64,000 bases of DNA from the NCBI GenBank assembly GCA_027532555.1, contig JAPZTJ010000031.1:47615-111614 (forward strand), given 5' to 3'. The notes beneath the pieces were generated by a model. The model ran no database searches. It had not been told where the DNA came from and saw nothing but the letters and a program-made list of their open reading frames with translations. Positions 36,704-45,721 of this stretch are shown here, piece by piece. The translations under genes and the position numbers were made by a program. Within the stretch, counting starts at the first letter, position 1. Each line of letters starts with the position of its first letter. This stretch comes from Aquidulcibacter sp. (GTDB lineage Bacteria > Pseudomonadota > Alphaproteobacteria > Caulobacterales > Aquidulcibacteraceae).

Positions 36704-37635
36704 TGGGCTGGAAACTCCTCACCATGCGGATTGCCCGACTTCGATTGTGGCGGCGCAGCAGGAGCAGCCTGCGCTGGGGCCTGTGCCGCTGGGACCGCCG
36801 AAGTGACGCCGTTCACAGGCGTTCCTGGAACGGGGACCGTTGTTACCCCGGTTGTCGGAACCGAGGTGGGCGCTGGCAACATCGGCGCCGGCGCGGCAGG
36901 CATAGGCACAGGCTGGGTTGTTTCGGCATCGCGCCGGTAACTGGAAATCTGGAAGCCAAGCGGATTCAAATAGCGGTCTTGTTCATTAATTGGCTTATTT
37001 GAGAAACTAAAGTTGACCGACGCCACCCAAGGCTGGCGCATGCCAGGCCCACCGCCACCTTCAGAGCGCTCGGTATCGAAGCGAATCATGGCTGACCGCG
37101 GACCCAAAATGGTCACGCTTTTCACCGTGACTTGGATCCGAGTATTTGGGCTCACCCGGCTTTGAATGCCATTTGGATTAGATTGGTCCCAATCCCGCAA
37201 ATATTCCGTCTCTGCTGCGCCTTGCGACCAAGCCAAAGTCTTCCGGTATAGCTCCCGATAGTCAGCAGCATCAAAGGTTTCTCGCGCCAAGACATATTGC
37301 ACCACAAAGGACTGAGCCACTGCTTCGGTCTCACTCAAGGTGCCGAGATTGATGCCGCGCGCGGTCTGCACATAGCCGGTCTCGCGATCGACGGTGATTG
37401 TATAGGGCATGGTTTGCTTCAGCGGCACCAACACGACCAAGGCAACGGCCTGAATGGCCGCGATGCCAACTGCGATCCCAGCGACAATCCAAGCGGTGCG
37501 TTGCGACCGACGAAGGGTAGCATGGGTGTCCTGCGCCCATGTACTGGCCGCTTCATAATATTGTGCGCGGGCTGCAACGCCATTGGGCGGAACGCCAGGT
37601 GGGGTGAAGGATGGATCAGCTTGCGGGCCGGTCAT
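36700..37635 (-). CDS. virB8: Type IV secretion protein VirB8 with long C-terminal tail
   Basis: Inner-membrane assembly factor, 311 residues. One membrane helix (about 49-71) is followed by the periplasmic NTF2-like domain (about 100-235) ending near LNPLGFQISSYRRD. Unusually, about 72 further residues rich in Pro, Ala, Val and Thr follow to the end; canonical VirB8 stops soon after the NTF2-like domain. Four-base overlaps join it to virB6 and virB9. The tail could reach other envelope subunits, which is inference. Confidence 0.93.
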   Translation of the reverse strand: MTGPQADPSFTPPGVPPNGVAARAQYYEAASTWAQDTHATLRRSQRTAWIVAGIAVGIAAIQAVALVVLVPLKQTMPYTITVDRETGYVQTARGINLGTLSETEAVAQSFVVQYVLARETFDAADYRELYRKTLAWSQGAAETEYLRDWDQSNPNGIQSRVSPNTRIQVTVKSVTILGPRSAMIRFDTERSEGGGGPGMRQPWVASVNFSFSNKPINEQDRYLNPLGFQISSYRRDAETTQPVPMPAAPAPMLPAPTSVPTTGVTTVPVPGTPVNGVTSAVPAAQAPAQAAPAAPPQSKSGNPHGEEFPAQ

Positions 37636-39023
37636 GGTGCTTTTCCAGTTGCCGATAGGCTTAGTTTTGAAGGGGGTTGGGCAAACATGCTTTCGCGGGG
37701 TCGACTTGGCCGTGTGGGATTATTACGCTTACGACCATTCTGACCCAAACGGACTGAATAATCGCCTCGCACGCCATCAGTTCCGCCGCCTGCAACCAGT
37801 TCTGTCCGCCGATCAAACGTGGTTGAAGATTGTGCGCCAGCACCTGAAACCGCAGCGGCCAAGCGGGCGTCCCGTCGATCTGAGCCAGAGCCTGCAGCCC
37901 CGCCTGACACAACGGCCGCAAGACGCGATGCGCGGCTGGCCTCGGCGGGGGTGTCTGGGCCAAAGCCTTGGTTGCCCGTGCTTACTTCATTGAATAACAC
38001 AGGTTCTGGCTCACGGGATTTAACGTCAGGCAAACGGAACCCGGCGACCAGCCGTGTGCACAGGCCAATCACGCTACCAAAGACAGCCGTGAAGGTCAGG
38101 ATAATTACCATGACGGTCAAAATCGGTTGCAGGTCATAACGATTCTCGGCCCGAGCCACCGCTAAACCCTGCAAACTGGGTTCCAAAGAGGCCAAGAGAC
38201 CTGCCATGAAGACAACCGTTGCCAAAGGGACAAGCGCAAAGCCTAAAGCGGTGCGCAGCCAACCTTCAAAAAAGCCTTTGGTGCTCTCAAACAATAACAG
38301 ACCGACAAATAAGGGTCCGATAGCCAATAGAAGGCCCAGCATCAGCTTGGCCAAGATCAAAAGTCCGAGCGTCGACACCAACAGCGTAATGGCGGAAAGC
38401 CAAAGGGCAGTCGCCCCAAAGGCAGGCCCACCCTGCAACGCTGACCGCATCTGGATAACCGGTGCCAAGCCTTTGAGGCTCTCTGGATCGGTACCGGGGG
38501 CGGCTTGCAGAACAAAACTGCCTGCATTCAAAGTCGCTCCCGCTACATTAGGCCCCTGTCCCGGCAAGTCACTTACCAAAGCCATGGCGCTGGCCGACTG
38601 GGTCAATTGATCAAACGTATATTGCAAGCGGGCGAAAATGTCGGTTGGGCCAATGGTTTGCGGCACAGGCATATTGGCCAACAGACTGTTGGCGATTTCA
38701 GCTGGTCCATCGAACAACAGCGCGAACACAAGGCTTTGGTAACTGGCCCAAGAGGTCGTCAACATCACCACAGCGCCTAATTTAATAGCGATCATCGGTA
38801 GATCGCCCACGCGCAAATCAGTGCGGCCAGTTAGCAGGCGGAAGCCTAACAGGGCTACGTAAATGGTAAGAAGAACAGTGATGACCGAACCCAACGTGGA
38901 ACCCGGCCCAAAGAAGGCATTATAGCCGCCCTGCACGCCCTCACGGATATTGCAATCCACCGTGTCGAGGAGGCCGCGCACAAGCCCTAAATCGGCGCGC
39001 GGAGCTGCACACTGCCCAATCAT
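37632..39023 (-). CDS. virB6: Type IV secretion protein VirB6 (TrbL-like)
   Basis: Polytopic inner-membrane channel subunit, 463 residues, with about six hydrophobic helices between residues 30 and 330 and the family segment LMLGLLLAIGPLFVGLLLFE followed by GFFEGWLRTALGFALVPL. A cytoplasmic or periplasmic tail of about 120 residues (340-463) has two similar Ala/Ser-rich units (ASRLAAVVSGG and DARLAAAVSGA). The stop and start overlap with virB8 and virB4 by four bases each, leaving no room for virB7 or virB5. Confidence 0.9.
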   Translation of the reverse strand: MIGQCAAPRADLGLVRGLLDTVDCNIREGVQGGYNAFFGPGSTLGSVITVLLTIYVALLGFRLLTGRTDLRVGDLPMIAIKLGAVVMLTTSWASYQSLVFALLFDGPAEIANSLLANMPVPQTIGPTDIFARLQYTFDQLTQSASAMALVSDLPGQGPNVAGATLNAGSFVLQAAPGTDPESLKGLAPVIQMRSALQGGPAFGATALWLSAITLLVSTLGLLILAKLMLGLLLAIGPLFVGLLLFESTKGFFEGWLRTALGFALVPLATVVFMAGLLASLEPSLQGLAVARAENRYDLQPILTVMVIILTFTAVFGSVIGLCTRLVAGFRLPDVKSREPEPVLFNEVSTGNQGFGPDTPAEASRASRLAAVVSGGAAGSGSDRRDARLAAAVSGAGAQSSTTFDRRTELVAGGGTDGVRGDYSVRLGQNGRKRNNPTRPSRPRESMFAQPPSKLSLSATGKAP

Positions 39024-41455
39024 CGCCGCCCCCCTCTGCTGGAATCTCGTGCTTGATTGACGCTAGCAGTCAAAAGCGGCAGCCAAATGGCTGGATCGTC
39101 GCCATGTTCGGCTCGCAGAGCATCGAGGCGCCGCACCGTCGACTCTCGGCCTGAGAGGACGGTCAAGACATCCGGCATGCCATCGAGATTCAGTCGAGCA
39201 ACCACGCTGTCAGTGCCATGCTTAATCACGAAACAGCGTGATGTATCTGGCAAGGCGCGGATCAGGTCGAGCTCATGCAAGGTTAAACCAAAGCCACGAC
39301 AATATTCGTCTTCCTGCGCCTTTGGATTGGGCATGAAAATTTGGGTCGCCGCTTGCTCGATAATTGCGGAGGAAATCTGGCTCGACAAAGCGTCTGAAGC
39401 ACTTTGGGTGGCAAAACCCACGATCCCGTTGCGTTTACGAATGGTCTTTTCCCAATCGCGAATGCGCGCCACAAAGATTGGGTCATCCAAAGCCTTCCAG
39501 CCCTCGTCGACCACCAAAATGGCCGGCGTGCCATCAAGGCGTTGCTCCACACAATGGAACAAATACATCATAGCAGGCGTTCGCAAGGCGGGGTCGTCTA
39601 GGATCGAGGTCATGTCCACACCTAAGGTGCGGGTCGACAAATCGAGGCGGTCTTCCTCATTGTCGAACAGCCAAGCGCGTACGCCGTCATGAATCCAAGG
39701 CTCAAGGCGCGAGGCAAGGTCACCGGGCACAGGACGACGCACGCCAGCTAGCAACTCGGCAACGTAGCGCAAGCGACGATATTGCGGGGCCTGGTCAAAA
39801 TTGGCGGCAACCGCATCTGCGATCTGGGCCTGCTCGTCGATGGTGAGTTTTTCACCATCAATACTAACCAAGCGCGAGAGCCACTCAGTGACAAAGGCGC
39901 GATTAGCCGGGGTGTCGGGCAGCGACAAAGGATTGAGACCGGATGGATTGCCGTGACGCAGAGTCTCATAGCGGCCACCAATCGCGCGAATGAATATTTC
40001 AGCGCCACGGTCTTTGTCGAACAAGACGATGCGAGGGTCAAACTTGCGCGCTTGGGTCAAAAGGAAGTTCAATACCACCGTTTTACCAGAGCCTGATGGC
40101 CCGATAATGGTAAAGTTTCCCAAGTCATTCTTGTGGAAGTTGAAATAGTATGGCGTTGCCGACGTTGTTTCCAACACGGTCACGGCTTGGCCCCAGACAT
40201 TGTGATCTTCTTGGCCGATGGGGAAATTATGAAAGCTGGCAAGACCGGCAAAATTGCCCGTCGATACCAAAGCGCGCCGAGCAATGTCTTTAAAGTTGCC
40301 GGGAAACTGCGCCCAGAATGCTGGCTCAAGATTCACATCTTCGCGAACCGAAATAATACCTTCTTCCGTGAAAGCGGCCTGAACATCTGCTGCTGCTTGG
40401 TCAAGTTGTGCCTGCGTCGAAGCTTTGATGCACACGCTCATATGATGTTCGCCAAAGGCAGAGCGGCCAGCCGACACATCATCTTTGGCAACAGATAAGT
40501 CCCGGCGCAAACTGATCGCATCATCATCTGCAGCCCGCATCCGGCGCAGTGCAAGGTTCATCCGATCCAGCGCCACTTGTCGGTCCACAAAGGCAAAGCT
40601 CTCCGTCACCGTCATTTCAACCGGAAGCCGCATAAGATCGTCCAGCATGCCCGGTGCCGTGTGCGGCGGGTAGTCCTTGATCGAAATCATGGTGCCAAAC
40701 TGCCGCGTAAGGCCGGGTGCGGCATGGAGTTCAAATGCCTCTAAACCAAAACTAATCCTGCGATAAGGAAGATAAAATCCAAGGTCGGTGTCGGGCAGTA
40801 ATACGGGTCGTAACTCCCCATTATAAAGGCTGGAGAGGAATTCCAAAGGCTCAGAACAGGGGCCATGTTTACTGTCATAGACAGATAATACGCGGGCCCC
40901 ATAAGGGGCAAGGGATGCCATCAGGGCATCGCGGGCCGTATCCAGTTCCCGCATATCCCGGGCGCGCTCAGCAGCGATGGCTTGAGAGGATGTGCCGCGC
41001 AATAGCTCCATCGCCTTATCGATAAAGCCCGTCCGCCCAACGGCTGGACGGCGAATAACGGTCAAGAACAGATCATTGATGAACATGGCCCGGCCATCGA
41101 GACGGGCAGACCATTGCTGATCAACTTCACGAGAAAAATCATCGGGAAATTGAGCATCAAGCGACGGCTTCACCGGACTGCGGACAACATGATGAACCAC
41201 CGCGAAACGGGCATGGGCGATCGATCGTAGCATCGTGTCGCGAATAGCTTTGCGGTAATTGAGGTCTTCGGTGTCGGCCGTCTCGAATGCCAAACCGTCG
41301 AGTTTGATGATTTGCAGCAACATGCCATCGCGGGTTTCGATGGTCGTGTCATCGACATGGCGTGCGTAAGGCAGCCGAGCGCCCGCTGGAGCCTCTCGGT
41401 GAGCAATTTCGGCTAAAGTAGCCAAACGCTTCTGCTGGGTTCGCGGTTTTGCCAT
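39020..41455 (-). CDS. virB4: Type IV secretion ATPase VirB4
   Basis: Large ATPase, 811 residues, at the base of the secretion machine. The CagE/TrbE N-terminal domain (about 150-400) precedes the RecA-like part with Walker A GPSGSGKT (452-459), Walker B AILVVDEGWK near 650, and the downstream KRNGIVGFATQSASD block. Its stop overlaps virB6 and it begins 18 bases after virB3. The VirB3-VirB4 fusion found in some systems is absent here. Confidence 0.96.
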   Translation of the reverse strand: MAKPRTQQKRLATLAEIAHREAPAGARLPYARHVDDTTIETRDGMLLQIIKLDGLAFETADTEDLNYRKAIRDTMLRSIAHARFAVVHHVVRSPVKPSLDAQFPDDFSREVDQQWSARLDGRAMFINDLFLTVIRRPAVGRTGFIDKAMELLRGTSSQAIAAERARDMRELDTARDALMASLAPYGARVLSVYDSKHGPCSEPLEFLSSLYNGELRPVLLPDTDLGFYLPYRRISFGLEAFELHAAPGLTRQFGTMISIKDYPPHTAPGMLDDLMRLPVEMTVTESFAFVDRQVALDRMNLALRRMRAADDDAISLRRDLSVAKDDVSAGRSAFGEHHMSVCIKASTQAQLDQAAADVQAAFTEEGIISVREDVNLEPAFWAQFPGNFKDIARRALVSTGNFAGLASFHNFPIGQEDHNVWGQAVTVLETTSATPYYFNFHKNDLGNFTIIGPSGSGKTVVLNFLLTQARKFDPRIVLFDKDRGAEIFIRAIGGRYETLRHGNPSGLNPLSLPDTPANRAFVTEWLSRLVSIDGEKLTIDEQAQIADAVAANFDQAPQYRRLRYVAELLAGVRRPVPGDLASRLEPWIHDGVRAWLFDNEEDRLDLSTRTLGVDMTSILDDPALRTPAMMYLFHCVEQRLDGTPAILVVDEGWKALDDPIFVARIRDWEKTIRKRNGIVGFATQSASDALSSQISSAIIEQAATQIFMPNPKAQEDEYCRGFGLTLHELDLIRALPDTSRCFVIKHGTDSVVARLNLDGMPDVLTVLSGRESTVRRLDALRAEHGDDPAIWLPLLTASVNQARDSSRGGRR

Positions 41456-41473
41456 TTAAATGTCAATCACCCT

Positions 41474-41758
41474 CTACGGCCGATAGGAGTTGCAGCGCCA
41501 AAAGGAAAAATTGGCGACACGTGGCGAACTGGTCATTCGGGTGATCCAAAGGTCCAAGAAGCGTGGCTCATCTCGGGCTGCAATCACCCCGACAAGATGC
41601 AAGATCACGGCCGCGACCAGAGCCCAAATCGATTTGGTAACCAGAAAGACCTCTGCCGTGATAATGCCATTGAGGATGAACCACGTGTAAGTGACGCCCG
41701 CAAACATTTGCGGACGTGTCAAAGCAGCAAAAACCGGATCGCGCTCGAGCTGCGCCAT
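41474..41758 (-). CDS. virB3: Type IV secretion protein VirB3
   Basis: Small inner-membrane protein of 94 residues. It begins with the family motif DPVFAALTRPQMFAGV, has two adjacent membrane helices (about 20-60) and ends with DLWITRM...NFSFWRCNSY, typical for VirB3. It lies nine bases after virB2 and 18 before virB4, its usual place. Confidence 0.92.
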   Translation of the reverse strand: MAQLERDPVFAALTRPQMFAGVTYTWFILNGIITAEVFLVTKSIWALVAAVILHLVGVIAARDEPRFLDLWITRMTSSPRVANFSFWRCNSYRP

Positions 41759-41767
41759 AGTCGCCCC

Positions 41768-42088
41768 CTAAAAGCCTTGTGCAGCGCTACGGATGCCTCC
41801 GACGATGGCAGCCGACCCAAACAGGATGAAGCAACCCAAAATCACCATGCCGCCGTGGCGCCAATTCATTCGGCCAGTTAGCATCATAAAGCCACAACCT
41901 GCCACAGCGATCACAGCAACCGCCGTTGCTACGGCACCCAAAAGTGTACCCTGAACCCAGTTCACAGCCCCCAGAATGACGCCGGAGCCCGCAGGGTCGA
42001 GGTTAGCGGATTGCGCCAAGGCGGGGCCAGCCCAGAGAACGGCCCAGATTGAGATCAGCGCCCAGAGCGTTTTGTGTACTTCTGTCAT
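41768..42088 (-). CDS. virB2: Type IV secretion pilin VirB2
   Basis: Major pilin of about 106 residues. A signal peptide (LWALISIWAVLWAGPALAQ) is followed by the mature part with two hydrophobic helices (VNWVQGTLLGAVATAVAVIAV and GGMVILGCFILFGSAAIVG) around a short basic loop GRMNWRHG, the VirB2/TrbC pattern. ATG 42088 is chosen because GAGG lies nine bases upstream; in-frame TTG 42103 and ATG 42097 also exist. Precedes virB3 by nine bases. Confidence 0.9.
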   Translation of the reverse strand: MTEVHKTLWALISIWAVLWAGPALAQSANLDPAGSGVILGAVNWVQGTLLGAVATAVAVIAVAGCGFMMLTGRMNWRHGGMVILGCFILFGSAAIVGGIRSAAQGF

Positions 42089-42116
42089 CGACTTCATCCT
42101 CAAGCTTTCACATGTT

Positions 42117-42770
42117 CTAGCGGATCGAAAGCCGCTCTGAGATGGCCTTCACATAGTTTTGGGTTTCACGATAGGGTGGAATGCCACGATGACGGGCGAC
42201 CGCTTCTGGTCCAGCGTTATAAGCGGCCAAAGCCAAACGAACATCACCGCCAAATCGATCTAAAAGCGTACTTAAGTAAGCAACACCGCCAAAAATATTG
42301 TCGCGGGGGTTGTGGGGGTTTACGCCAAGCCAAGAGGCAGTGCCCGGCATCAATTGCATCATACCGATTGCCCCCTTTGGCGAGACGGCTGAGCCTCGAA
42401 AGCGCGATTCTTGCCAAGCAACGGCGCGAACCAGAATTGGATCTACCCCATATTTGGTTGCTGCCTCTATGACATAGGCGTCCAAGGTTGGATGAAGCCT
42501 TGAAGGGTAGGATGGCTCGATGAGTCTTGATGGGGCTGAAACGGTCGCAATAGCCGGGGCTTTGGGCGCGGGCTTTAAGACGGGGATAGCGGTCGTGCCA
42601 AGAAACAAGGTCGGGCCAGAATAGACCGTCGCCGTGCCATTGGGTCCAACCTCAATCACATCCGCAGCAGCCGGACTAAAGCCGAAGCAGGCACAGGTCA
42701 TCGCAACCCAGGCAAAATGTTGCCAAGCTAGGAGCCTCCCCACCAATTTCACTTTATAGATCATGTGCAT
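42117..42770 (-). CDS. virB1: VirB1-like lytic transglycosylase
   Basis: Lysozyme-fold transglycosylase of 217 residues that locally opens peptidoglycan for machine assembly. A signal-like hydrophobic segment (about 13-35) leads to the catalytic domain (about 90-215) with catalytic Glu in VAWQESRF, then GAIGMMQLMPGTA, GGVAYLSTLLDRF and LAAYNAGPEAV. As first gene of the operon it starts 227 bases downstream of the TonB receptor gene's stop on the same strand. The transcription start must lie in that gap. Confidence 0.93.
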   Translation of the reverse strand: MHMIYKVKLVGRLLAWQHFAWVAMTCACFGFSPAAADVIEVGPNGTATVYSGPTLFLGTTAIPVLKPAPKAPAIATVSAPSRLIEPSYPSRLHPTLDAYVIEAATKYGVDPILVRAVAWQESRFRGSAVSPKGAIGMMQLMPGTASWLGVNPHNPRDNIFGGVAYLSTLLDRFGGDVRLALAAYNAGPEAVARHRGIPPYRETQNYVKAISERLSIR

Positions 42771-42998
42771 GCCATGCGCTTGGAGAGTTTACTTTTGTCC
42801 GAAATTCTGAGTTTGTCGAGGGCCGGCTGCGTTTACCCTCAGTGCGCCTTCTGGGTCTTTGTTGGCTTATCAATGGCTGCGAGCTCGCCGACGCGCCCCG
42901 TAACTGTGGATGAGGCCCCAAACGCAACGGATACGGCGTAATGGGGCCCCAAAACATCAGCGGGAGACGTTGGATTTGTGAAGCTAAGCGCTCTTCGC

Positions 42999-45620
42999 TT
43001 AGTTCTTTACCGTCAAACTAAGAGAAATCGAGCGACCTCTCTTGTAAGTATTTGCCTCTGTACGACCCAAGTTCGAGAGCTGGTATTCTTGGTTATCTTC
43101 GGCCAACAGGTTACGGCCGCTGATGCCAAACGTATATTCAACATTGCCGATGGTGAAGTCGTGCTTAAAGACCAGATCAATATTGGTGCCTGGGTTCTCT
43201 AATACGGATGGAACAGAGCCCAGACCGCGGCGTGCAATCCGCTCGTCCACCCAACCGACGAGCAGCGTCAATTGCTGATTGTCGGTTTCATAGCCCAATT
43301 GCAAATTCGCGATGTTCTTAGGTGTACCCTGCAACTCGCTGCCGTCTAAACCAAATTGCGTTGCCGAGATCGAACGGAAGTCGATCGGGCTGATTACATT
43401 TGTCCCTTCAGGCGCATTCACTTCTGAATGGGTATAGGTGTAGTTGGCGGCAAAGTTCCACTTTGCACCTTGAAGTACTGGCAATTCGAAAGGTAGTTCG
43501 AAGTTGGCGCGATACTCCAGTTCTAAGCCGTAAAGCGTCGCTTCTGGCGCATTAATGAAGCGGGTGAAGGATCGCTCGAGGCGAACAATTACTTCTTCGA
43601 TTGGGTTGTCGATCTTTTTGTAGAAGGCGCCAGCTGTAACGAACTGACCGCGACCAAAATAATATTCAAGGCGCGCATCATAATTCTCAAACTCGCTGTC
43701 TTTCAGGAACGGATTGCCCTGATAGATGCGGTTCGACTCTGGATCGATATATGGCGTGAAGGCTAATTCGCGGAACTGGGGACGCGCAATGGTTTTGGAA
43801 TAACCCAGGCGCATCTGCAATTCGTCCGCAAAGTTCCAAGTGACGGTCGCCGCTGGCAACAAATAGTCATTGGCAAGCTCAACCGGTGCTGTTGGCGTGT
43901 CGCCAAAGCGGTTGGTGGTCCGAACCTTCTGGGTCGCATCCTCATAACGCACACCGACGGAAGCGCGGATAAAGGATGTCACCTCAAACTCCGACGCCAA
44001 ATAGGCTGCTAGGTTTTCCAAGCTACCGACATAGGCGTCGTCCTTACCGGTTTGCTCGGTTATCACGAAACGGGCTGGGTTGATGTTGTCAGGTGAGAAC
44101 AAATAATCAACGCGCGAACGCAACACATTATTCGAGGTTGGACCACGAGGGCCGGTAAACGCGAAGGAAATGAGCTCGTAGTTACGATCCGTGTTAGACG
44201 TTACTGCCCCACCAGAAAGCTCTAGCTCGCGACCTTTGCCGAGCGGCAAAACATATTTCGCATCGAAACCAAAGCTAGAGACCTCGTCTTTCAATTCCGA
44301 GAACCGAATGGCGTTCCCAAGGGACGCACCGTTAAAGGCGGTAATGCCGTTCACGACGGTGTAGGAAATATCCCGCTCATAAGGGGCTTTGCGTGTAGAT
44401 TGGCCGATTGAGCCGCGCCATTGCAATTCAACGCCGCCAAGCTTGTGCTCACCCGAAAGCTGGGCAGATGCTAGCTCGCGTTCATACCAAGCGGTGCCTT
44501 CGGTGCGATAGGATTGACCTGTTGGCAAGTTGGTATCGGTGCCGACTTCTACTTGTGCCTTTTTGGAGGTGCTGCGCACCAATAGGCCTGTCACGCCGAC
44601 GCGATTATCACCCCAATTGGCGCTCGCGCTACCAAAGCCGTTGATCACAATATCCCATGTGGAGGACAGGTTTGTACCTTCGGCTTCCACTGTGTTGGAT
44701 ACCACGTCCTGACGGAAGGCTTCTTGCGTCTTAAATCCGCTCTTATAGCCGAGGACGCCGACCAGGCCGACGGTTGCATCGTTCACATCAAAGGTGCGGC
44801 CGGCTGTCATTTCGGCATCAAAGTCCGGCCGAGTCTTTTCGCTTTGCACGACCGTCAGAGGCGAATTGACGAAGCTCTCACCGATGAATTCTAGCTGCTT
44901 AGGCGTAAAATTTGTGTCGTTGACGCGCTTACCCGTTGAGACCGCATCGCGCACAGCCTGAGGAAGACGACGCAAGTCGGTGTCAACCCCGGTCCAATCC
45001 ATGCGGTGGCCCTCATAGACCAAGCCTGTTTTGCCTGTGGTCTCAGAATTGAAACCAACGCCAGTCTTGACGGTCAAAAAGTTCTCGTTCGGTGCCTTGA
45101 GCGTGCGTAAATCAATCACACCGCCGCCAAATTCACCAGGATAATTAGGCGAAAAGGTCTTTTGAACGGTCGCGCCATTCAAAATATTGGAAGGGAACAA
45201 GTCCAAAGGTACCTGGCGGCGCAATGGCTCTGGGCTTGGCAGTGGAGAGCCGTTGAGAAGCGCGGACGAATAGCGGTCGCCCAAACCACGGACATACACG
45301 AACCGACCCGAAACCACCGACAGACCAGTCAGACGCGTCAATGCGGCCGCAGCATTATCGTCGCCCGTGCGGGCAAGATCAGCGGCTGACAGAAAGTTCG
45401 CGACTTCGGAAGTGACGCGTTGTGGCTCAGGGATAAAGCGGCCCCGGACAACGACGACTTCGACTTCTTTCTCAGGTTCATCACTTGCAGCAGGAGATTC
45501 AGCTGGCTGATTAGGGGCAGCTGGAGCAGCTTGCGCGCTGACAAGGCTGGGCACCAATGATGGCACCACGAAGATGCTGGTGAGCAACAGAAATCTGCGC
45601 AGACGGGCTGATATGGTCAT
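42999..45620 (-). CDS. Large TonB-dependent receptor
   Basis: Outer-membrane receptor of about 873 residues. After a signal peptide (LRRFLLLTSIFVVPSLVPSL, cleavage near VSAQA) comes an acidic linker, a TonB-box-like VEVVVVRGR, and a plug with YVRGLGDRYSSALLNG, PLDLFPSNILN and SPNYPGEFGGGVIDLRT. The barrel ends in SISLSLTVKN. This plug subtype is common in proteobacterial TonB receptors with unassigned substrates. The start 45620 is favoured by its signal peptide; the frame runs on upstream through a terminator. It lies behind the duplicated-lipoprotein gene on the same strand, separated by that terminator, so read-through or its own promoter is needed. Confidence 0.93.
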   Translation of the reverse strand: MTISARLRRFLLLTSIFVVPSLVPSLVSAQAAPAAPNQPAESPAASDEPEKEVEVVVVRGRFIPEPQRVTSEVANFLSAADLARTGDDNAAAALTRLTGLSVVSGRFVYVRGLGDRYSSALLNGSPLPSPEPLRRQVPLDLFPSNILNGATVQKTFSPNYPGEFGGGVIDLRTLKAPNENFLTVKTGVGFNSETTGKTGLVYEGHRMDWTGVDTDLRRLPQAVRDAVSTGKRVNDTNFTPKQLEFIGESFVNSPLTVVQSEKTRPDFDAEMTAGRTFDVNDATVGLVGVLGYKSGFKTQEAFRQDVVSNTVEAEGTNLSSTWDIVINGFGSASANWGDNRVGVTGLLVRSTSKKAQVEVGTDTNLPTGQSYRTEGTAWYERELASAQLSGEHKLGGVELQWRGSIGQSTRKAPYERDISYTVVNGITAFNGASLGNAIRFSELKDEVSSFGFDAKYVLPLGKGRELELSGGAVTSNTDRNYELISFAFTGPRGPTSNNVLRSRVDYLFSPDNINPARFVITEQTGKDDAYVGSLENLAAYLASEFEVTSFIRASVGVRYEDATQKVRTTNRFGDTPTAPVELANDYLLPAATVTWNFADELQMRLGYSKTIARPQFRELAFTPYIDPESNRIYQGNPFLKDSEFENYDARLEYYFGRGQFVTAGAFYKKIDNPIEEVIVRLERSFTRFINAPEATLYGLELEYRANFELPFELPVLQGAKWNFAANYTYTHSEVNAPEGTNVISPIDFRSISATQFGLDGSELQGTPKNIANLQLGYETDNQQLTLLVGWVDERIARRGLGSVPSVLENPGTNIDLVFKHDFTIGNVEYTFGISGRNLLAEDNQEYQLSNLGRTEANTYKRGRSISLSLTVKN

Positions 45621-45670
45621 GACGGACGGGCCTTTAGGAAGTCTGAGGAAGTGGCCAAGCGGGCCAATGT

Positions 45671-45710
45671 AAAAAACCAAACGGTGCGGCAAGGAAGCCC
45701 CGCCGCACCG
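45671..45710 (-). terminator. Rho-independent terminator after duplicated lipoprotein gene
   Basis: On the minus strand, CGGTGCGGC (45702-45710 side) pairs with GCCGCACCG in a 9-bp stem with an 11-base loop, then GTTTGGTTTTTT. It lies between the lipoprotein stop and the TonB receptor start and may limit receptor expression to read-through. Confidence 0.85.
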
Positions 45711-45721
45711 ATCGCTTGTGT

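Noticed and set aside
33583..42770. Interpretation as a conjugative plasmid or integrative element transfer region
   Set aside because: No relaxase, coupling protein, integrase, origin or attachment repeats are seen, and the flanks are ordinary chromosomal genes.
42984..43002. CTAAGCG/CGCTTAG hairpin at the TonB receptor stop as a terminator
   Set aside because: Stem of seven pairs but no T run follows on the coding strand.
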